A DNA stretch of 64,000 nucleotides, taken from contig JAHWDD010000008.1 in assembly GCA_023897205.1 (NCBI GenBank), positions 2,666,001-2,730,000 of the forward strand, written 5' to 3'. The position numbers were made by a program, and so were the translations under genes. The stretch is from Exophiala sp. HKRS030 (taxonomy: Eukaryota > Ascomycota > Eurotiomycetes > Chaetothyriales > Herpotrichiellaceae). Positions 22,713 through 34,071 of the stretch are shown piece by piece (the first letter of the stretch is position 1; every line of letters starts with the position of its first letter). The notes beneath the pieces are model-generated. The model was not told the DNA's origin. It saw only the letters and a program-made list of their open reading frames with translations, and ran no database searches.

Positions 22713-23871
22713 ATGAGCAGAATACTCTCACGTCTTCCCCGTTCTACCCAAGGACAACTTTTCCGCAGTTTCAGCACCACCAGACTACATGCTGCCGATC
22801 ATGTCAGAATAGTCGAAGTCGGTCCAAGAGATGGCCTGCAGAATGAGAAGACCGCCATTCCTCTCGACACGAAGCTTGAGCTCATCCGCAGGTTGGCTCG
22901 CACAGGTGTCACCCACTTAGAGGCTGGCTCTTTCGTACCGGCGAAATGGGTTCCCCAGGTAAGGACAAGTCTTGGGTAGAACCGTGTCCATTGATTGACT
23001 AAATGCGCAGATGGCTTCGACCTCAGAGATTTTGGAGACGATTCTCGTTGACCCACCTCTAGCACCTCATGGCATCGCATACAATTACCTCGTGCCGAAC
23101 ATCCGCGGGCTCGAAAACCTCGTAAAGATATTTCAACAGAAGGATGCCCAAAATCCCACAGGAGAACTCAGCCCGCCACCTTCACCACGGCCTGGACAAT
23201 CTCAGACTTCGAGCTCTGCAAATTTGGCAAATTCTACAGAGATTTCTCTCTTTGCTGCTGCAACAGAGGCATTCTCACAAAAGAACACAAATTGCAGTAT
23301 CGCAGAAAGCCTGGAAAGGTGCAAGCCAATCATGGACCTGGCAAAGAAACACAATATCAGAGTTCGAGGTTATGTGTCTGTTGCTCTTGGTTGCCCGTAC
23401 GAAGGTCCGGATACCGACCCTCATAAAGTCGCTGAGATCACGGCATCACTTCTAGAAATGGGGTGTGATGAAGTGTCCGTTGCCGACACCACCGGCATGG
23501 GTACCGCCCCTCGCACTAGAAAGCTGCTTTCAACCTTGAAAGAAGCTGGAATCCTCGAGGAAGACCTTGCTCTTCATTTTCATGACACCTATGGCATGGC
23601 ACTCGTCAACACTGTTATCGGACTCGAGCATGGTGTCCGCATATTCGACAGCTCCGTTGGTGGCCTTGGTGGATGTCCATATAGTCCTGGTGCGACCGGC
23701 AACGTCGCCACCGAAGATCTCATTCACCTTCTTCACAGTCTGGGCTGTGAGACAGGCATCGACATTGTTAAGATGGCCGAAATTGGTCAGTGGATTACAG
23801 CTGAGCTAGGTCGCCCAAATGACTCAAGAGCGGGCAAAGCCACCCTCTCACGCTCACAAACGAAGCTTTGA
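22713..23871 (+). CDS. Hydroxymethylglutaryl-CoA lyase
   Basis: Two exons, 22713-22958 and 23011-23871, with a 52-nt intron (GTAAGG..TGCGCAG). The product has 368 residues. Cleaves HMG-CoA to acetyl-CoA and acetoacetate, the last step of leucine degradation, in mitochondria. The Arg/Ser-rich N terminus (MSRILSRLPRSTQGQLFRSF) looks like a presequence. The DRE-TIM barrel starts with VEVGPRDGLQNEK at 35-47. The metal ligands appear in LHFHDTYG, and the catalytic Cys lies in the loop GGLGGCPYSPGATGN. There is a Pro/Ser-rich insertion at about residues 128-150 (TGELSPPPSPRPGQSQ), absent from bacterial enzymes. The C-terminal tail is short, with no clear peroxisomal signal. Confidence 0.93.
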
Positions 23872-24685
23872 ACATGACTTCCAGGCAATGATTTCCCATT
23901 GACTTCAGACTCCAGAGGGAAATGAGTCTTCGCACGATTCACATGACAACAACTTAAGCGGCCACTTCACGTGCCAAGGGTTCACCAAATATTCATACAC
24001 TCCTCAGGCGTCCATCTGAAGTGTGGTCAGAACCGATCCAGCCAATTGATTGCATGACCGCCACGGAAGTCTGGGGCTTCTTACTCTTGTCAAACACCTC
24101 AAACGATCGACGACCAACGTTATCATCGACTTTGCCCGTGCGTGTTTGTTGTTTCTACTCGTCATCGGTTTTGTCAAAGCCTTTAGCCAAGCCGCCCCGG
24201 TCAGCCCGCGCCTTACGCCTTGAAAGGCTCTCCTTCGAGAGAACCCACTCTGTCGCCTTGCCTTGCGAATACAAATCAATTTTTGGGAGGGATCTCGCTG
24301 ATGCTCATAGAGTTTGGCCCAATCCATGAGATATAAATTCGCGCAACGGATCACGAAAGTGCTATACGACGAGGTCAATCCTTGTCTCTGTCGAATACAC
24401 CAGGCTCTTTCCACAGTCCTAAACATGCATATCGCTTACTGTTCTCGGACTCTCTCGTCGTCTCCCCTATCTTCGCGTCAATCATCAGGATCAGGATTTA
24501 ATCTTGATTTCATGCCCAATTCTATAAAATTACGACCTGATTTTGATCCCATGCAACGAAAATGAAACGGTCAAAACCAAGCAAACAAGCAGCATCGCTT
24601 GAAGAGACAAATCCCAACTATAATCTACTTTTCTTAGTCAGCCTACGCGGTCTCACAAAGGCTAGCATCCCGAACCATACACCAT
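23872..24685. other. Intergenic, 0.8 kb, convergent 3' ends
   Basis: Between HMG-CoA lyase and P5C dehydrogenase. A 140-codon minus frame at 24004-24426 lacks any recognisable motif and is taken as chance. Nothing else seen. Confidence 0.45.
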
Positions 24686-26576
24686 TCAAGCATTACTCGG
24701 GTAGAGAACGCTGTCAAGAGTATGATATTCCTCCTTGAGCGTGCGGGGAGCGGTGAATCTCATCAGCATATTGGCACTACCAGCCTTGTCGTTCGTGCCA
24801 CTGCCTCGAGCCCCTCCGAAGGACTGCTGCCCAATGACAGCACCAGTGGTCTTACAATTGGTATAGAAATTTCCTGCCGCGTACCGAAGTCTGTCTTCAG
24901 CCTTGCGGATTGCCACTGTATCGGTCGCGAATATCGACCCTGTCAGCGCAAATCCCCCACCTTGTTGATCAATCGTGCTCAAAATTGAGTCAAATTCTGC
25001 GTCGGGGTAGACGTGTGCAACCAGCACGGGTCCGAACAGCTCCTGGTCGAAGAGTGGGTGGTTTACATCCTTGGCAGAATAGATGGTTGGGTCGATGTAT
25101 AGCCCAACACTGGAGTCATAGGTTCCTCCAGCAACACGCTCCAGCCGCGCGTCTTTGTTAGCCGCATCGATGACCTTAGTGATCTTATCGAAAGCAATGT
25201 TGTTGATGACAGGGCCGGTGAAGCTTTCGAAATCCTCGGGTGCGCCCACCTTAACCTTACTCAGCTCCTGTCTGATGGTTGTGAAGAACTCCTCCGCGCG
25301 ACTCTGCGGGATGTATATCCGCGAACACGCTGAGCATTTCTGCCCTGCGTATTCGAAAGATGCGCGGATCGTGTGCTTGACGGCGTTACTAATGTCGGCC
25401 GACTTGTGGATCAAATGGAAGTTCTTTCCAGACGTCTCCGCCACCAGGCGCGGGAAGTCTCGATACTTCTTCTGTCTCACCCCATCAGCGATACCGCCGA
25501 ACAACTGCCGGAAAACGTCTGAGGATCCTGTGAAGTTGATGGCCGATAGTTCTCGGTGCTCAAGGGCTACTCTGGTTACCATTTGGGCATCGCCGCCGAT
25601 GAATTGCACCACGTTTGCAGGAAGTCCTGCCTCGCGCAGAATCTTGTATACCAGATAGCTGGCGTAGATGTTGGACGGTGATGGCTTCCAGAGGACGACA
25701 TTGCCCAGGAGAGCTGGGCCGGAGATCAAGTTTCCGCCAATGGCAGTGAAGTTGAATGGTGAAATCGCGTACACAAATCCCTCCAATGGACGCCAGTCGG
25801 TACGCCTGTAACAATCATCAAAACATGAGCAATTATGACTACCTTTCAACTTGGGGAAAGGGAGGAGCTTTAACTCACCCTGCCTGACCTTTCTCATTCA
25901 ACGTCGGTTGTCGGGAGTAGATCTCTTCCGCGTACGCCACGTTGAAGCGGAAGAAGTCTGCCAGTTCGGCCGCAGCATCGATTTCTGCCTGCCATGCATT
26001 CTTGCCCTGTCCGAGCATCGTCGCCGCCATAAGCTCGAATCTGTACTTCTTTGAGATGAGTTCTGCCGCTCTCAGAAAGATTGCTGCTCGGTCTATGAAT
26101 GGCGTGTCTTGCCATGCCTTTTTGGCTTTCAAGGCTGCTTCAATGGCTGCAGACACGTTGGCTTCCGTTGCAGGCGCATACTCCGCAAACACCGAGGATG
26201 CTTCGGAGGGAGGTATGTTTTCACGTCAGCATCGCTTGCCTGTGTCACAATCTCGTCTCCATCTTGTATCGTTGGTACTCGGAGCGGGATTTTTGGTCGT
26301 AATTCCTGTAATGCGGCGAGAAGCTTCTCTCGCTCTGGCGAGGATGGGGTGTAATGTAGCTACGTAGCAGATGTCAGCGAGAATTAAGAAGCGACTACTT
26401 TTGACGTGGTCTCTTACATTCGGCTCGTTGAAAGGCTTAGGTGTGTGGTAATTTCCCGCTGTTGACAGCGATCTCCTCGCTAACGTTGGCCTTTGCGACC
26501 ATAAGTTGAGGTTCTGAGATCGTGAAACAGCCCGGTGGCAGAATCTGTTAACTGGAATGGCAGCTTGCGTTGTCAT
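24686..26576 (-). CDS. prnC: Delta-1-pyrroline-5-carboxylate dehydrogenase (ALDH4 type), with apparent frameshift
   Basis: Oxidises P5C (or its hydroxy analogue) to glutamate (or 4-hydroxyglutamate) in the mitochondrial matrix. Three exons: 26576-26418, 26359-25879 and 25805-24686; introns of 58 and 73 nt. The N terminus is a presequence (TLARRSLSTAGNY). Family landmarks are NEPNLHYTPSSPEREK across the first junction, AATMLGQGKNAWQAEIDAAA, EGFVYAISPFNFTAIGGNL, the general-base Glu in VAETSGKN and the nucleophile in AGQKCSACSR. Between KTYLP and SEASSVFAEY the frame shifts. GGG on the plus strand at 26208-26210 would need a fourth G. Repaired length is about 586 residues. It diverges from the Zn2Cys6 regulator. 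The gene name follows the Aspergillus proline genes. Confidence 0.9.
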
Positions 26577-27439
26577 TGCGTCGTAAATGGGCTGATGGAA
26601 GGCTTCTTGGAGTCGACTAGTACGAAATTGATTCTTAAGGTGAAATCACAATCTATATGGTAAAGACCTTGTGAAGTCGGTGGCTAAAGAATGTCTACAT
26701 AGGCCCAAGAATTCCTCTTTTGTAGCCCTGAACTATACTGGAACCCAAAGAGAGGTCTTACTCGGCTTTCATGCCCGGATGGCAACGCCCAGTTGCATAT
26801 TGCCGTCCTAGAACGAATCTTGATAGCCATGTTCAGCCTCCAACGGGTTTGCTGCCGTTGAATAGGTGGAGGAGGATGACTTTTCGGTGTCGATGCTCCC
26901 AAAAGAATTGAGGCTTATTCCATCATGTTAGGGTGAGTAATAGATCCCTCACGGCCCTATACTTGCATAATTCGAGATCCATCTTCGAGCCAACAGACCC
27001 TCGAATTCCGTGTCTCATCATTCCCTCTGTCGAACCGTGCAGTCCAACGATGTCGGCACGTTTCCCAAAGTAGAAGTAAAATCCCACTCACATAGTGGCA
27101 AAGATTATGCAGCCTCGGATGACTTCCCGTAGACTATCGATACCCCGCAAAGCCACAGAGCAATGGCTGATAAGACGGGATCCATGACTTGTGACAAGAG
27201 ATAAGGCAGAGGGAACTGACCGGCTCACCGGCTACTTTTCCGATGGTCAAGACGTCCTTCTTAATCTCACTAAACGGCAACGGGTCAAGTTGATGGTACT
27301 GCATCTAAGACGGTCTCCCCCTGTACTTGCGGATGTGGTCATGTGTACCAACGACTGGGGCGGTCGAGAATCCAGGAGCTCAGCCTGCCGGTAAACTGTG
27401 AGGCCAGAAATTTCCCTCTGTCACCTGTTACCTTGTAAC
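26577..27439. promoter_or_regulatory. Divergent promoter between P5C dehydrogenase and Zn2Cys6 regulator
   Basis: 863 bp without a gene. It contains a direct repeat CCGG-N4-CCGG at 27220-27231 (ACCGGCTCACCGGC), about 210 bp before the regulator start. CCGG repeats are the type of target known for the Aspergillus proline activator PrnA, though the spacing here differs from the one I recall. Confidence 0.5.
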
Positions 27440-30172
27440 ATGGCGAGCGCTCCGGGATCTCGGATACCTCCATCGCTCGAGGGCCTGGAGCCCGGACTAC
27501 CAACCGGCAGAACAATTCTCGAAAACGGGCATCGAAAGCGTGAGTATCCAATCCTATTTCGCCATCCTGGAACAAGCGCTGATGTCCCACGCTTTCAAGG
27601 TGCCGAAGGTGTCGCCGTCAGAAAATTCGCTGCACGGGTTCGATTCCTTGTGAGCCTTGCACGCAGAGGAAATTGCTGTGTCACTTTGACGAGGACGCGC
27701 AAAAGATCCTCATCACGAGAGGGTATGTCTACTCGAGGAGTCTACCCAGTGTCCATTTTGACAGAAAAGCAGGTATATTCGCGGCCTTGAGAGGAGATTG
27801 GCCACTTTCGAGCAGCAGGGAGGGGAGCCTATCGAACAACGGGGCTTTCCTGATAGCAATCTGAACCAGCACACAGATTTGGACATTGGTGTGTTGACGA
27901 CAGTCAACCCCTACTTTCAATTCACTAATTGGCCACAGACAATTATGAGGATGAAAGTGACAATGATGAAGAACACCGCGGCGACGATGACGACGACGAT
28001 AACGAAGAAACAAATGTGCCCGATCCGAATCAAGATGATTCTCAGCAGGCAGATATATTGAATCGAGAGGCATCACCTCGACAGCCAGCTACTAATTCTC
28101 ATCGAAGTTCACCAGGCCCACCATTGATGAATCCACTGGCGCATGGCTTCACCAGCTACTTCGCCGACTCCAGCGGTAGACCCAGTAAGTTGAGAGGCAA
28201 GACAAATGTCCCACAATCACTAACTATACTCAAAGTATACCTGGGCACATCATCTAATTGGTCCTTTGGTCGAAGAGTTCTTGCCATGGCTCACGAGAAG
28301 GTTGTCCACACGCCCCTATCTCCCGAGAACCTGCTTTTCGAAGGCAAGTCATATGACCTGGGATGGAATGGAGTGAGACAGTCACCAAGTGTCCCTCAAA
28401 ATGACCCCCCTGTGCTCCCTTCCGCAGACTACGCTACATACCTCATCAGCGCTGTCAAGTTTCATTGCGGTCAGCTCTATCATCTCTTCGAGGAAGAGAA
28501 ATTCATGCAACAATTCACCACCTTTCAGCAAGATCCTACTCAAAAATCACAGTTGTCGAGTCTTTGGTATATTCACTATCTTTTGATCCTCGCCTTCGGA
28601 AAGGCATTTGTGGCCCAGAGTTCAAAAGGGAGCAAGCCGCCAGGTGCGGATTTGTTCGTCCACGCAATGGAATTGATGCCTGAGTTTGCCTTTTACAATA
28701 CCGACCCTATAGAAGCGATACAGGTTCTATGCTGTGCAGCTCTGTATCTACACTGCCTTGATTTCCGTGGTGCCGCATACCGTAAGGTTAGTAGTCCTTG
28801 AGATGTTCTATCACTTTCTACCAAAGTACCCGTGTTGCATCCATATCTGACATGATTTTAGATCGGCCAAGCTCTCCGCATGGCGCTGGAACATGGCATG
28901 CACACTGAAATGCCCAGTCAACAAGTTGACCCTGAACTAGCTCAAAGGTGCCGGAAGGTGTGGTGGACGGTTTATATCCTTGATCGCCAAATGTCATCAC
29001 TCATGGGATTGCCTATGGGAATCGGAGACGAGTTGATCAGTGCCGAGCTACCAGCATTCCCGGGTCAGTTGGAAAGATCGACTGCACTCAGCATACAGAT
29101 CCAACTATCGAGGGTATTAGCCCAGATATTGAATAGTAGGTGAAATCAACATTGCCAGTTTAAGATGAATGCTAAAACGCAATAGCTGTCTATGGACCCG
29201 AAGGCCGGCTGGACAAACGTTTCGTAACTGTCACGAAAGAGTCATTGAAGAATGTCGCCAAAGTCACGAATCAATTGAACAGCTCTTTCGGAATTCTGGA
29301 CAACGGTTCACAAACGAGCATTTCCAGACTCTCAGCATATTTGCACTTATTATATCACCAGGTGAGCCTCATAACCATCAAGTCCACAAGGGAAGGTTGT
29401 CATGCACTAATCATCCTGCAGTGTATCGTTCTGACTACGCGGCCATTATTATTTACATTTCTTCAATCCAGACTAGGCCATACAAACAAGAACTTCGCCG
29501 CTATGCTTAAATCAAGCAGTGTACGCAAGTTGTTGCGGATGTGTGTCGAATCTGCTCAGCAGATGCTGAAGATTTTGACGGCCTTGCAGGAAAACAGTTT
29601 GCTAGGTTAGCCTTCTACGGACAACTCCTCACCTGCCTGTCTTTGGTCTTCCGCACTGACTGTTAACTGTAGTCAGCTTTCTTCCCTTCGATCTAGATGC
29701 TGCCTTCACATCTGGTATTGCACTGTTGATGGCGGCCAAAATCGAAGGCTCTTTTATCAAAGACCCCTCTCCATGGCTACAGCGTTCCTACGGCATCCAT
29801 GACGAAATAATCTCTCGAGGCAATTTGGTCGCACGGATGATCAAATCAGAGCTCGAACAACTAGAAGAAATCCTGAACCGCATCGCCCCGGCTGTCGAGA
29901 AGCAAGCAGGTAGACATATTCGAGCCGGCGACCCGCCGGTCTCGTCTGGACTGTTGGAAGGACAGCAACAAGTCCAAACTTCTCACATCCAGGAGCAGTT
30001 TCCCGCTCAGTCTTATCCGGTCCACATCTCGCCGTCGACACACATGAGTGACGACATCACCATGGACGGGTTCAACTGGGAGGAGGGGCTATCGGCGGAG
30101 CAGCTTTCAAGTTTTGCAGAGTCAATGGATCTAAGTGCCTTGGATTGGCTTTCAGCGGAGACTGATCTGTAA
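27440..30172 (+). CDS. Zn2Cys6 transcription factor of the proline-type cluster, with apparent frameshift
   Basis: Nine exons: 27440-27539, 27600-27722, 27773-27888, 27939-28184, 28236-28786, 28862-29135, 29186-29361, 29422-29605 and 29673-30172. All introns are GT..AG, 50-75 nt. With one base added the sum is 757 codons, which supports the model. The zinc cluster reads SKACRRCRRQKIRC..PCEPCTQRKLLC (C-x2-C-x6-C-x5-C-x2-C-x6-C) and is followed by an ERRLATFEQQ coiled linker and an acidic D/E run. The fungal-specific domain contains ALYLHCLDFRGAAYRKIGQA, RCRKVWWTVYILDRQ and HQCIVLTTRPLLF. Exon 1 is open from ATG 27440 but must gain one base (for example in GGG 27481-27483) to reach NNSRKRASKAC. 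Probably regulates the adjacent catabolic genes. Confidence 0.85.
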
Positions 30173-30784
30173 ATTCTTTGTTACGATATTAATGATGAAA
30201 TGTGAATGACGAAATACTTCAAATGAGTTCCTTTGGTACAGTATGAACTGAAATATCCATTTTCTGGCTCCCAGTCTCTTGCAATTCGCTACTTGTTGCA
30301 TTCTCGTGCTCTCGTCTATCCACATATTCCTTTAGAGAACACGTACCTGAGACTTGTATCCTACTTAGCACTTAGCTAAAGCCAATCTGATTCTATACAA
30401 GTTCATGTGGGCGAATATGCACCGCTTCAACACGAAAGCCGATGGGCTGCAAATTCTGCTCGTACCCTGAAAAAACTATGTGACTTACATGCTACTCTAG
30501 AAACTGGAGAGGGCGATGATCTCCATCGCCGGGCTAAATTACCTCATCTTGACGTCGGCATCGAACATTGCAACCGGACGAGGCTGCGAATCCGGCAATG
30601 CTTGATTTCGCTCTGTGCAGTGTGTCGGAAACGTTCCCGACGCGCACATTCAGGGGCTTCGAGCCTTGTTCACGTGATATGCGAGACTGGATGTACAACC
30701 AAATGATAAATCATAAAAGGAATACATGACAATGTCTGCTGTTATCATAGACTTCGGGGCTTCAATTCGCAGTGTAAATTAATA
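30173..30784. promoter_or_regulatory. Intergenic, 612 bp, upstream of the aldolase gene
   Basis: Leader and promoter of the DapA-family gene. No gene seen. Two CCGG tetranucleotides occur near 30574-30596 (AACCGGACG and AATCCGGCA), with no regular spacing to each other. Confidence 0.4.
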
Positions 30785-31759
30785 ATGGCCGTCAACCAGC
30801 CGTCTGTACCGAAACCCGGCACATATGTGCCAGCGATAACATTCTTCGATCCTGACACCGACGAATTGCTCTTGGACGCCCAGGCCAAATACTACTCGTA
30901 CCTTTCCAGCACCGGCATCACGGGTCTTGTAATCCTAGGTACCAATGCTGAAACCTTACTATTGACGCGCGAGGAACGAAAATCCTTACTCGAAACAGCG
31001 CGAAGCTCAGTTCCGTCTCGATATCCCATCATCGCAGGTGTCAGCGGCCACTCCACGGCACAGGTGCTCGAGTATATCAGCGACGCATACAACGCGGGCG
31101 CTCATTATGCTCTGGTCCTCCCAGCAGCGTATTTCGGCAAGCAGACCACACCCGCTGTCGTTCGCGCGTTCTTCAAAAAAGTGGCTTCCGCTTCGCCTCT
31201 GCCGATCATCATCTATAATTTCCCCGCCGTGACGAATGGCTTGGACTTGGATTCGGATATCATCACCGCCATCACGCGAGACAATGCCAACGTTGTCGGC
31301 GTGAAGCTGACTTGCGGTTCAGTCGCGAAGGTCACACGGCTTGCTGCAACATTCCCGGCATCTCGATTCGCCGTGTTCGGAGGGCAGTCGGATTTCTTGG
31401 TCGGAGGGCTAGCTGCAGGCAGCGCAGGGTGTATAGCTGCGTTTGGGAACGTGTTCCCTAAGTCAGTGGCGAAGATCTATAATTTATGGACCGCTGGCAA
31501 GCACGACGAAGCTCTTCGTTTGCAGAAGGTGTTGGCTTTGGCAGAATCGCCTACCAAGGCGGGTATTGCTAACACGAAGTATGCAGCTGCGGTTTTCACG
31601 GCTCCAAGGGCGGGGATTGATGATGCTATGCCACTGCTTCGCCCGCGACATCCTTATGAAGAGCCGTCCGAGGCTGCGAAAGCATCGATCAGGAAAGTGA
31701 TGCAGCATTTGGATCAGGAAGAGGATCGGATAGTGGTCAGGACTCAGAGTCGGTTGTAA
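30785..31759 (+). CDS. DapA-family aldolase, probable 4-hydroxy-2-oxoglutarate aldolase
   Basis: Single exon, 324 residues. A TIM-barrel class I aldolase of the dihydrodipicolinate synthase family. Landmarks are GTNAET at 52-57 (the G-T/S-x-x-E loop), the YNFP motif at 144-147 and the Schiff-base Lys174 in GVKLTCG. Fungi do not make lysine through diaminopimelate, so a catabolic role is expected. In animals the related HOGA1 splits 4-hydroxy-2-oxoglutarate to pyruvate and glyoxylate in hydroxyproline breakdown. Here the gene lies among P5C dehydrogenase, P5C reductase and aspartate aminotransferase, which favours that activity. Other substrates (4-hydroxy-2-keto acids, N-acetylneuraminate-like) remain possible. 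No mitochondrial presequence is evident. Confidence 0.82.
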   Translation: MAVNQPSVPKPGTYVPAITFFDPDTDELLLDAQAKYYSYLSSTGITGLVILGTNAETLLLTREERKSLLETARSSVPSRYPIIAGVSGHSTAQVLEYISDAYNAGAHYALVLPAAYFGKQTTPAVVRAFFKKVASASPLPIIIYNFPAVTNGLDLDSDIITAITRDNANVVGVKLTCGSVAKVTRLAATFPASRFAVFGGQSDFLVGGLAAGSAGCIAAFGNVFPKSVAKIYNLWTAGKHDEALRLQKVLALAESPTKAGIANTKYAAAVFTAPRAGIDDAMPLLRPRHPYEEPSEAAKASIRKVMQHLDQEEDRIVVRTQSRL

Positions 31760-31857
31760 AAGGAGATATTCTAGTATTCTACTCTGAAAAGACTCGCAGG
31801 TAATTCATTTAGAGAGAAAATAGACCTCGATTCAATTGTTCCTTCACAGAGTTGATT

Positions 31858-32780
31858 TTACATACTCTGTGCATACTGTACTGCATGTCTGACTGCATCC
31901 GAAATTCCAGACCTGACCTGCCCTTTGTCCAACTGCAACAGCGCATTGATAGTGATACCCCGTGGAACCGACATCGATTCCTTGAGTGCCTCGATCGTCA
32001 TCCGACCCTGGAGTAAAGTCGAAGCACTGCGCAGACATTGACTCGCAACGGCCAGAGCCACCTGCCGCGGCACACCCTCGGCGACGCCACCGTCAACAAC
32101 GGCATCAGCAGCAACAACCACCAGAGCATGTGTGGCAGCGCTGACCGCGGTGACGGTGCTGATAAGTTGTTCCGGCACCAGCTGTGTCTTGCCTACTAGC
32201 CCGAATAGCCAAGTCACCAGCTCTAGATCTGTGGGTGAGAGTTTCGTGTCGGATGCCACCAATGTCGCAGACTCATTGATCTGCGCTCCGATACTGGGAA
32301 TGATGCAAGATACTCGTATTTGCCCAGAGTCTTCGTTGGAACTTGCGGAGAATATATCGCTGATCTGTCGAGAGGAAACGCCCGCTAGCAAAGAGATGAC
32401 CAATTTCCGTCTTACTGCGTCGACTAGACCCGGCTCGTCAAAGACGGCCCGAAGCTGCTGTGGCTGGAAACCTAGGATGATCACGTCGGCGTCGCGACCT
32501 GCTTCGACGTTATTTGTAGTGATGATGTCGACTTTGTCTCTCAGCGCAGTGAATTCTTGTTGGAGTCGGTCGATCGAGCTCTGTGATGGAGCGGTGATAG
32601 AGAATTTCACCTCATGGTCTGTCTCCCTAATGCTTTTGATAATGCCTGATAGGAGCGCTGTGCCCATGAACCCTAGCAATACGTTCAGATGATGAACCTC
32701 CCCTATATCTGGGAAACATGCCACTTACCACAGCCGAGGATGGCGATACGTAGCTTTTGAGTTTTAGATGGGCTTCCCAT
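31858..32780 (-). CDS. Pyrroline-5-carboxylate reductase
   Basis: Two exons, 32780-32729 and 32672-31858, with a 56-nt intron (GTAAGTGG..TTGCTAG). The product has 288 residues. Reduces P5C to proline with NAD(P)H. The dinucleotide fold opens with RIAILGCGFMGTALLSG across the exon junction. VIILGFQPQQL matches the VIL-x-V-K-P strand of the family, with Gln where Lys is usual. The second half has the helical dimer domain: SAATHALVVVAADAVVDGGV and the signature-like segment VPRGITINALLQL, where the family has SPGGTTI. These replacements suggest a divergent paralogue, not the housekeeping biosynthetic enzyme. It shares a short 3' gap with the aldolase gene (convergent). Confidence 0.85.
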
Positions 32781-33192
32781 AGTGACGTAGATGAGTAGGA
32801 AGTATCAACTTCGAGGGTGAAATTCATTGAAATCTTCTAAAATCTTGACTTAGGTTATTCCAGCCGAGTAAAAGATCTTACGAGATTGTGTGGACACAGC
32901 TCACGGTCCTCTGAGGCGCAGGCTTCGACGATCTTGGGATACCGGATGCAGTGCCTAAATTGGTGGATATCGGATAGTGGCCCGAGTTTGTGCCATGGGG
33001 AAGTTGAGCCATCATGTCCACCAGCCAAAGGAATCTGCTTAGTATCAACTTCAATCGATGCTACCAGGCGACTACCAAAGCCCATAGACAGTGTGTTGTG
33101 ACAACGATGACAATTGGAGGTACATCAACTACTGTTACTCAGGTATAAGTCGAGTTCGACGTCGATTTGCGTCAATCATTATTCTGTGTCTA
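32781..33192. other. Intergenic, 412 bp
   Basis: Upstream of the P5C reductase gene and downstream of the cupin gene, both on the minus strand. No feature recognised. Confidence 0.45.
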
Positions 33193-33813
33193 TCACCATA
33201 TCCCTACAAGGCCTTCCTTCTCCTTTCCCAAAACAGGATCATTATCTGGCTTCGTCACGTTCCAAACCTGTTCGAAGTTCCCGACATTCTCTCCACCCAC
33301 TGCGAAATCCCATTGACCACCCACTGGATACGCACCTATCATCGTGAACCCAGAGATTTCCAGATCCTTTAACGCGGTCCTTACATCCGAAGCTGGAATG
33401 TTATGACCATTGCCCGGTGTCAAGAGCTTGAATTCCTCGGCTGGCTGGGCATCGAAAGTCTTGTGTGCGACACCAGCTGGGATGATGAAAACATCGCCTG
33501 GGTGGGCTTCAAGCTCGATTCCATTGTGCTGACTACCAGTATCGGACTCTGTGTCTTCCACGCCAAAGCGGATAGTAGCTGTCCCAGAGATTACAGCCAT
33601 GCATTCATGAGTCGATGAATGATAGTGAGATGCCTGAGTTTGTCCATAGCGAAAGATCCACTGAATCTGCCATCCATTACTGGAAAATGTGTCGTAAGCT
33701 GCAGTCGGGATGTTTTCCGACGTGGAGAGAATTCCAGGATAGTGAAGCAGAGGTCGTGGCGAATTCGGAATGAGAGCCGTGGCGGGTAGATGGTATTTCT
33801 TCACTTCAACCAT
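33193..33813 (-). CDS. Single-domain cupin protein (YjlB-like)
   Basis: Single exon, 206 residues. A cupin barrel is visible: motif 1 as ASHYHSSTHECMAVISG (His ligands and Glu) at about 62-78, and motif 2 as PGDVFIIPAGVAHKTF at about 105-120. An acidic insertion (VEDTESDTGSQHNG) separates the two. The C-terminal segment GAYPVGGQWDFAVGGENV is typical of the YjlB-like cupin group. No signal peptide; probably cytosolic. Reaction unknown. It could be a small metal-dependent isomerase or dioxygenase, or a regulatory binder. Its place between P5C reductase and aspartate aminotransferase, all on the minus strand, makes it a candidate accessory enzyme of the cluster. Confidence 0.75.
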   Translation of the reverse strand: MVEVKKYHLPATALIPNSPRPLLHYPGILSTSENIPTAAYDTFSSNGWQIQWIFRYGQTQASHYHSSTHECMAVISGTATIRFGVEDTESDTGSQHNGIELEAHPGDVFIIPAGVAHKTFDAQPAEEFKLLTPGNGHNIPASDVRTALKDLEISGFTMIGAYPVGGQWDFAVGGENVGNFEQVWNVTKPDNDPVLGKEKEGLVGIW

Positions 33814-34071
33814 TGCGTCGATGGCAGTAAGATGTCACAGTCGACTTTCGTGGTCCCTTTCTCAGTACTCAGGATGATCTCCAAACCGGTTGCTGATGAC
33901 TCGTGAGAGGGTGAGAAAGTTCAGTGCCCAGCCAAATGCGCGGACAACAACGTATATTAACATCATCGGAAAGCCCTGCCGAGATACGGAGTTGCCCACG
34001 ACTTTCCACCTGCTTCCCCATTCCCGTCAATCAAAGCCTCATTCCACCTCATCATCGTCCGAAACCGAGGC

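Noticed and set aside
24004..24426. A 140-codon minus-strand frame
   Set aside because: Basic, motif-free composition between two convergent gene ends. Chance frame.
27637..27647. GGTTCGATTCC, a match to the tRNA B-box
   Set aside because: It lies inside the zinc-cluster exon of the regulator (codons for Thr-Gly-Ser-Ile-Pro), and no cloverleaf or A-box fits around it.
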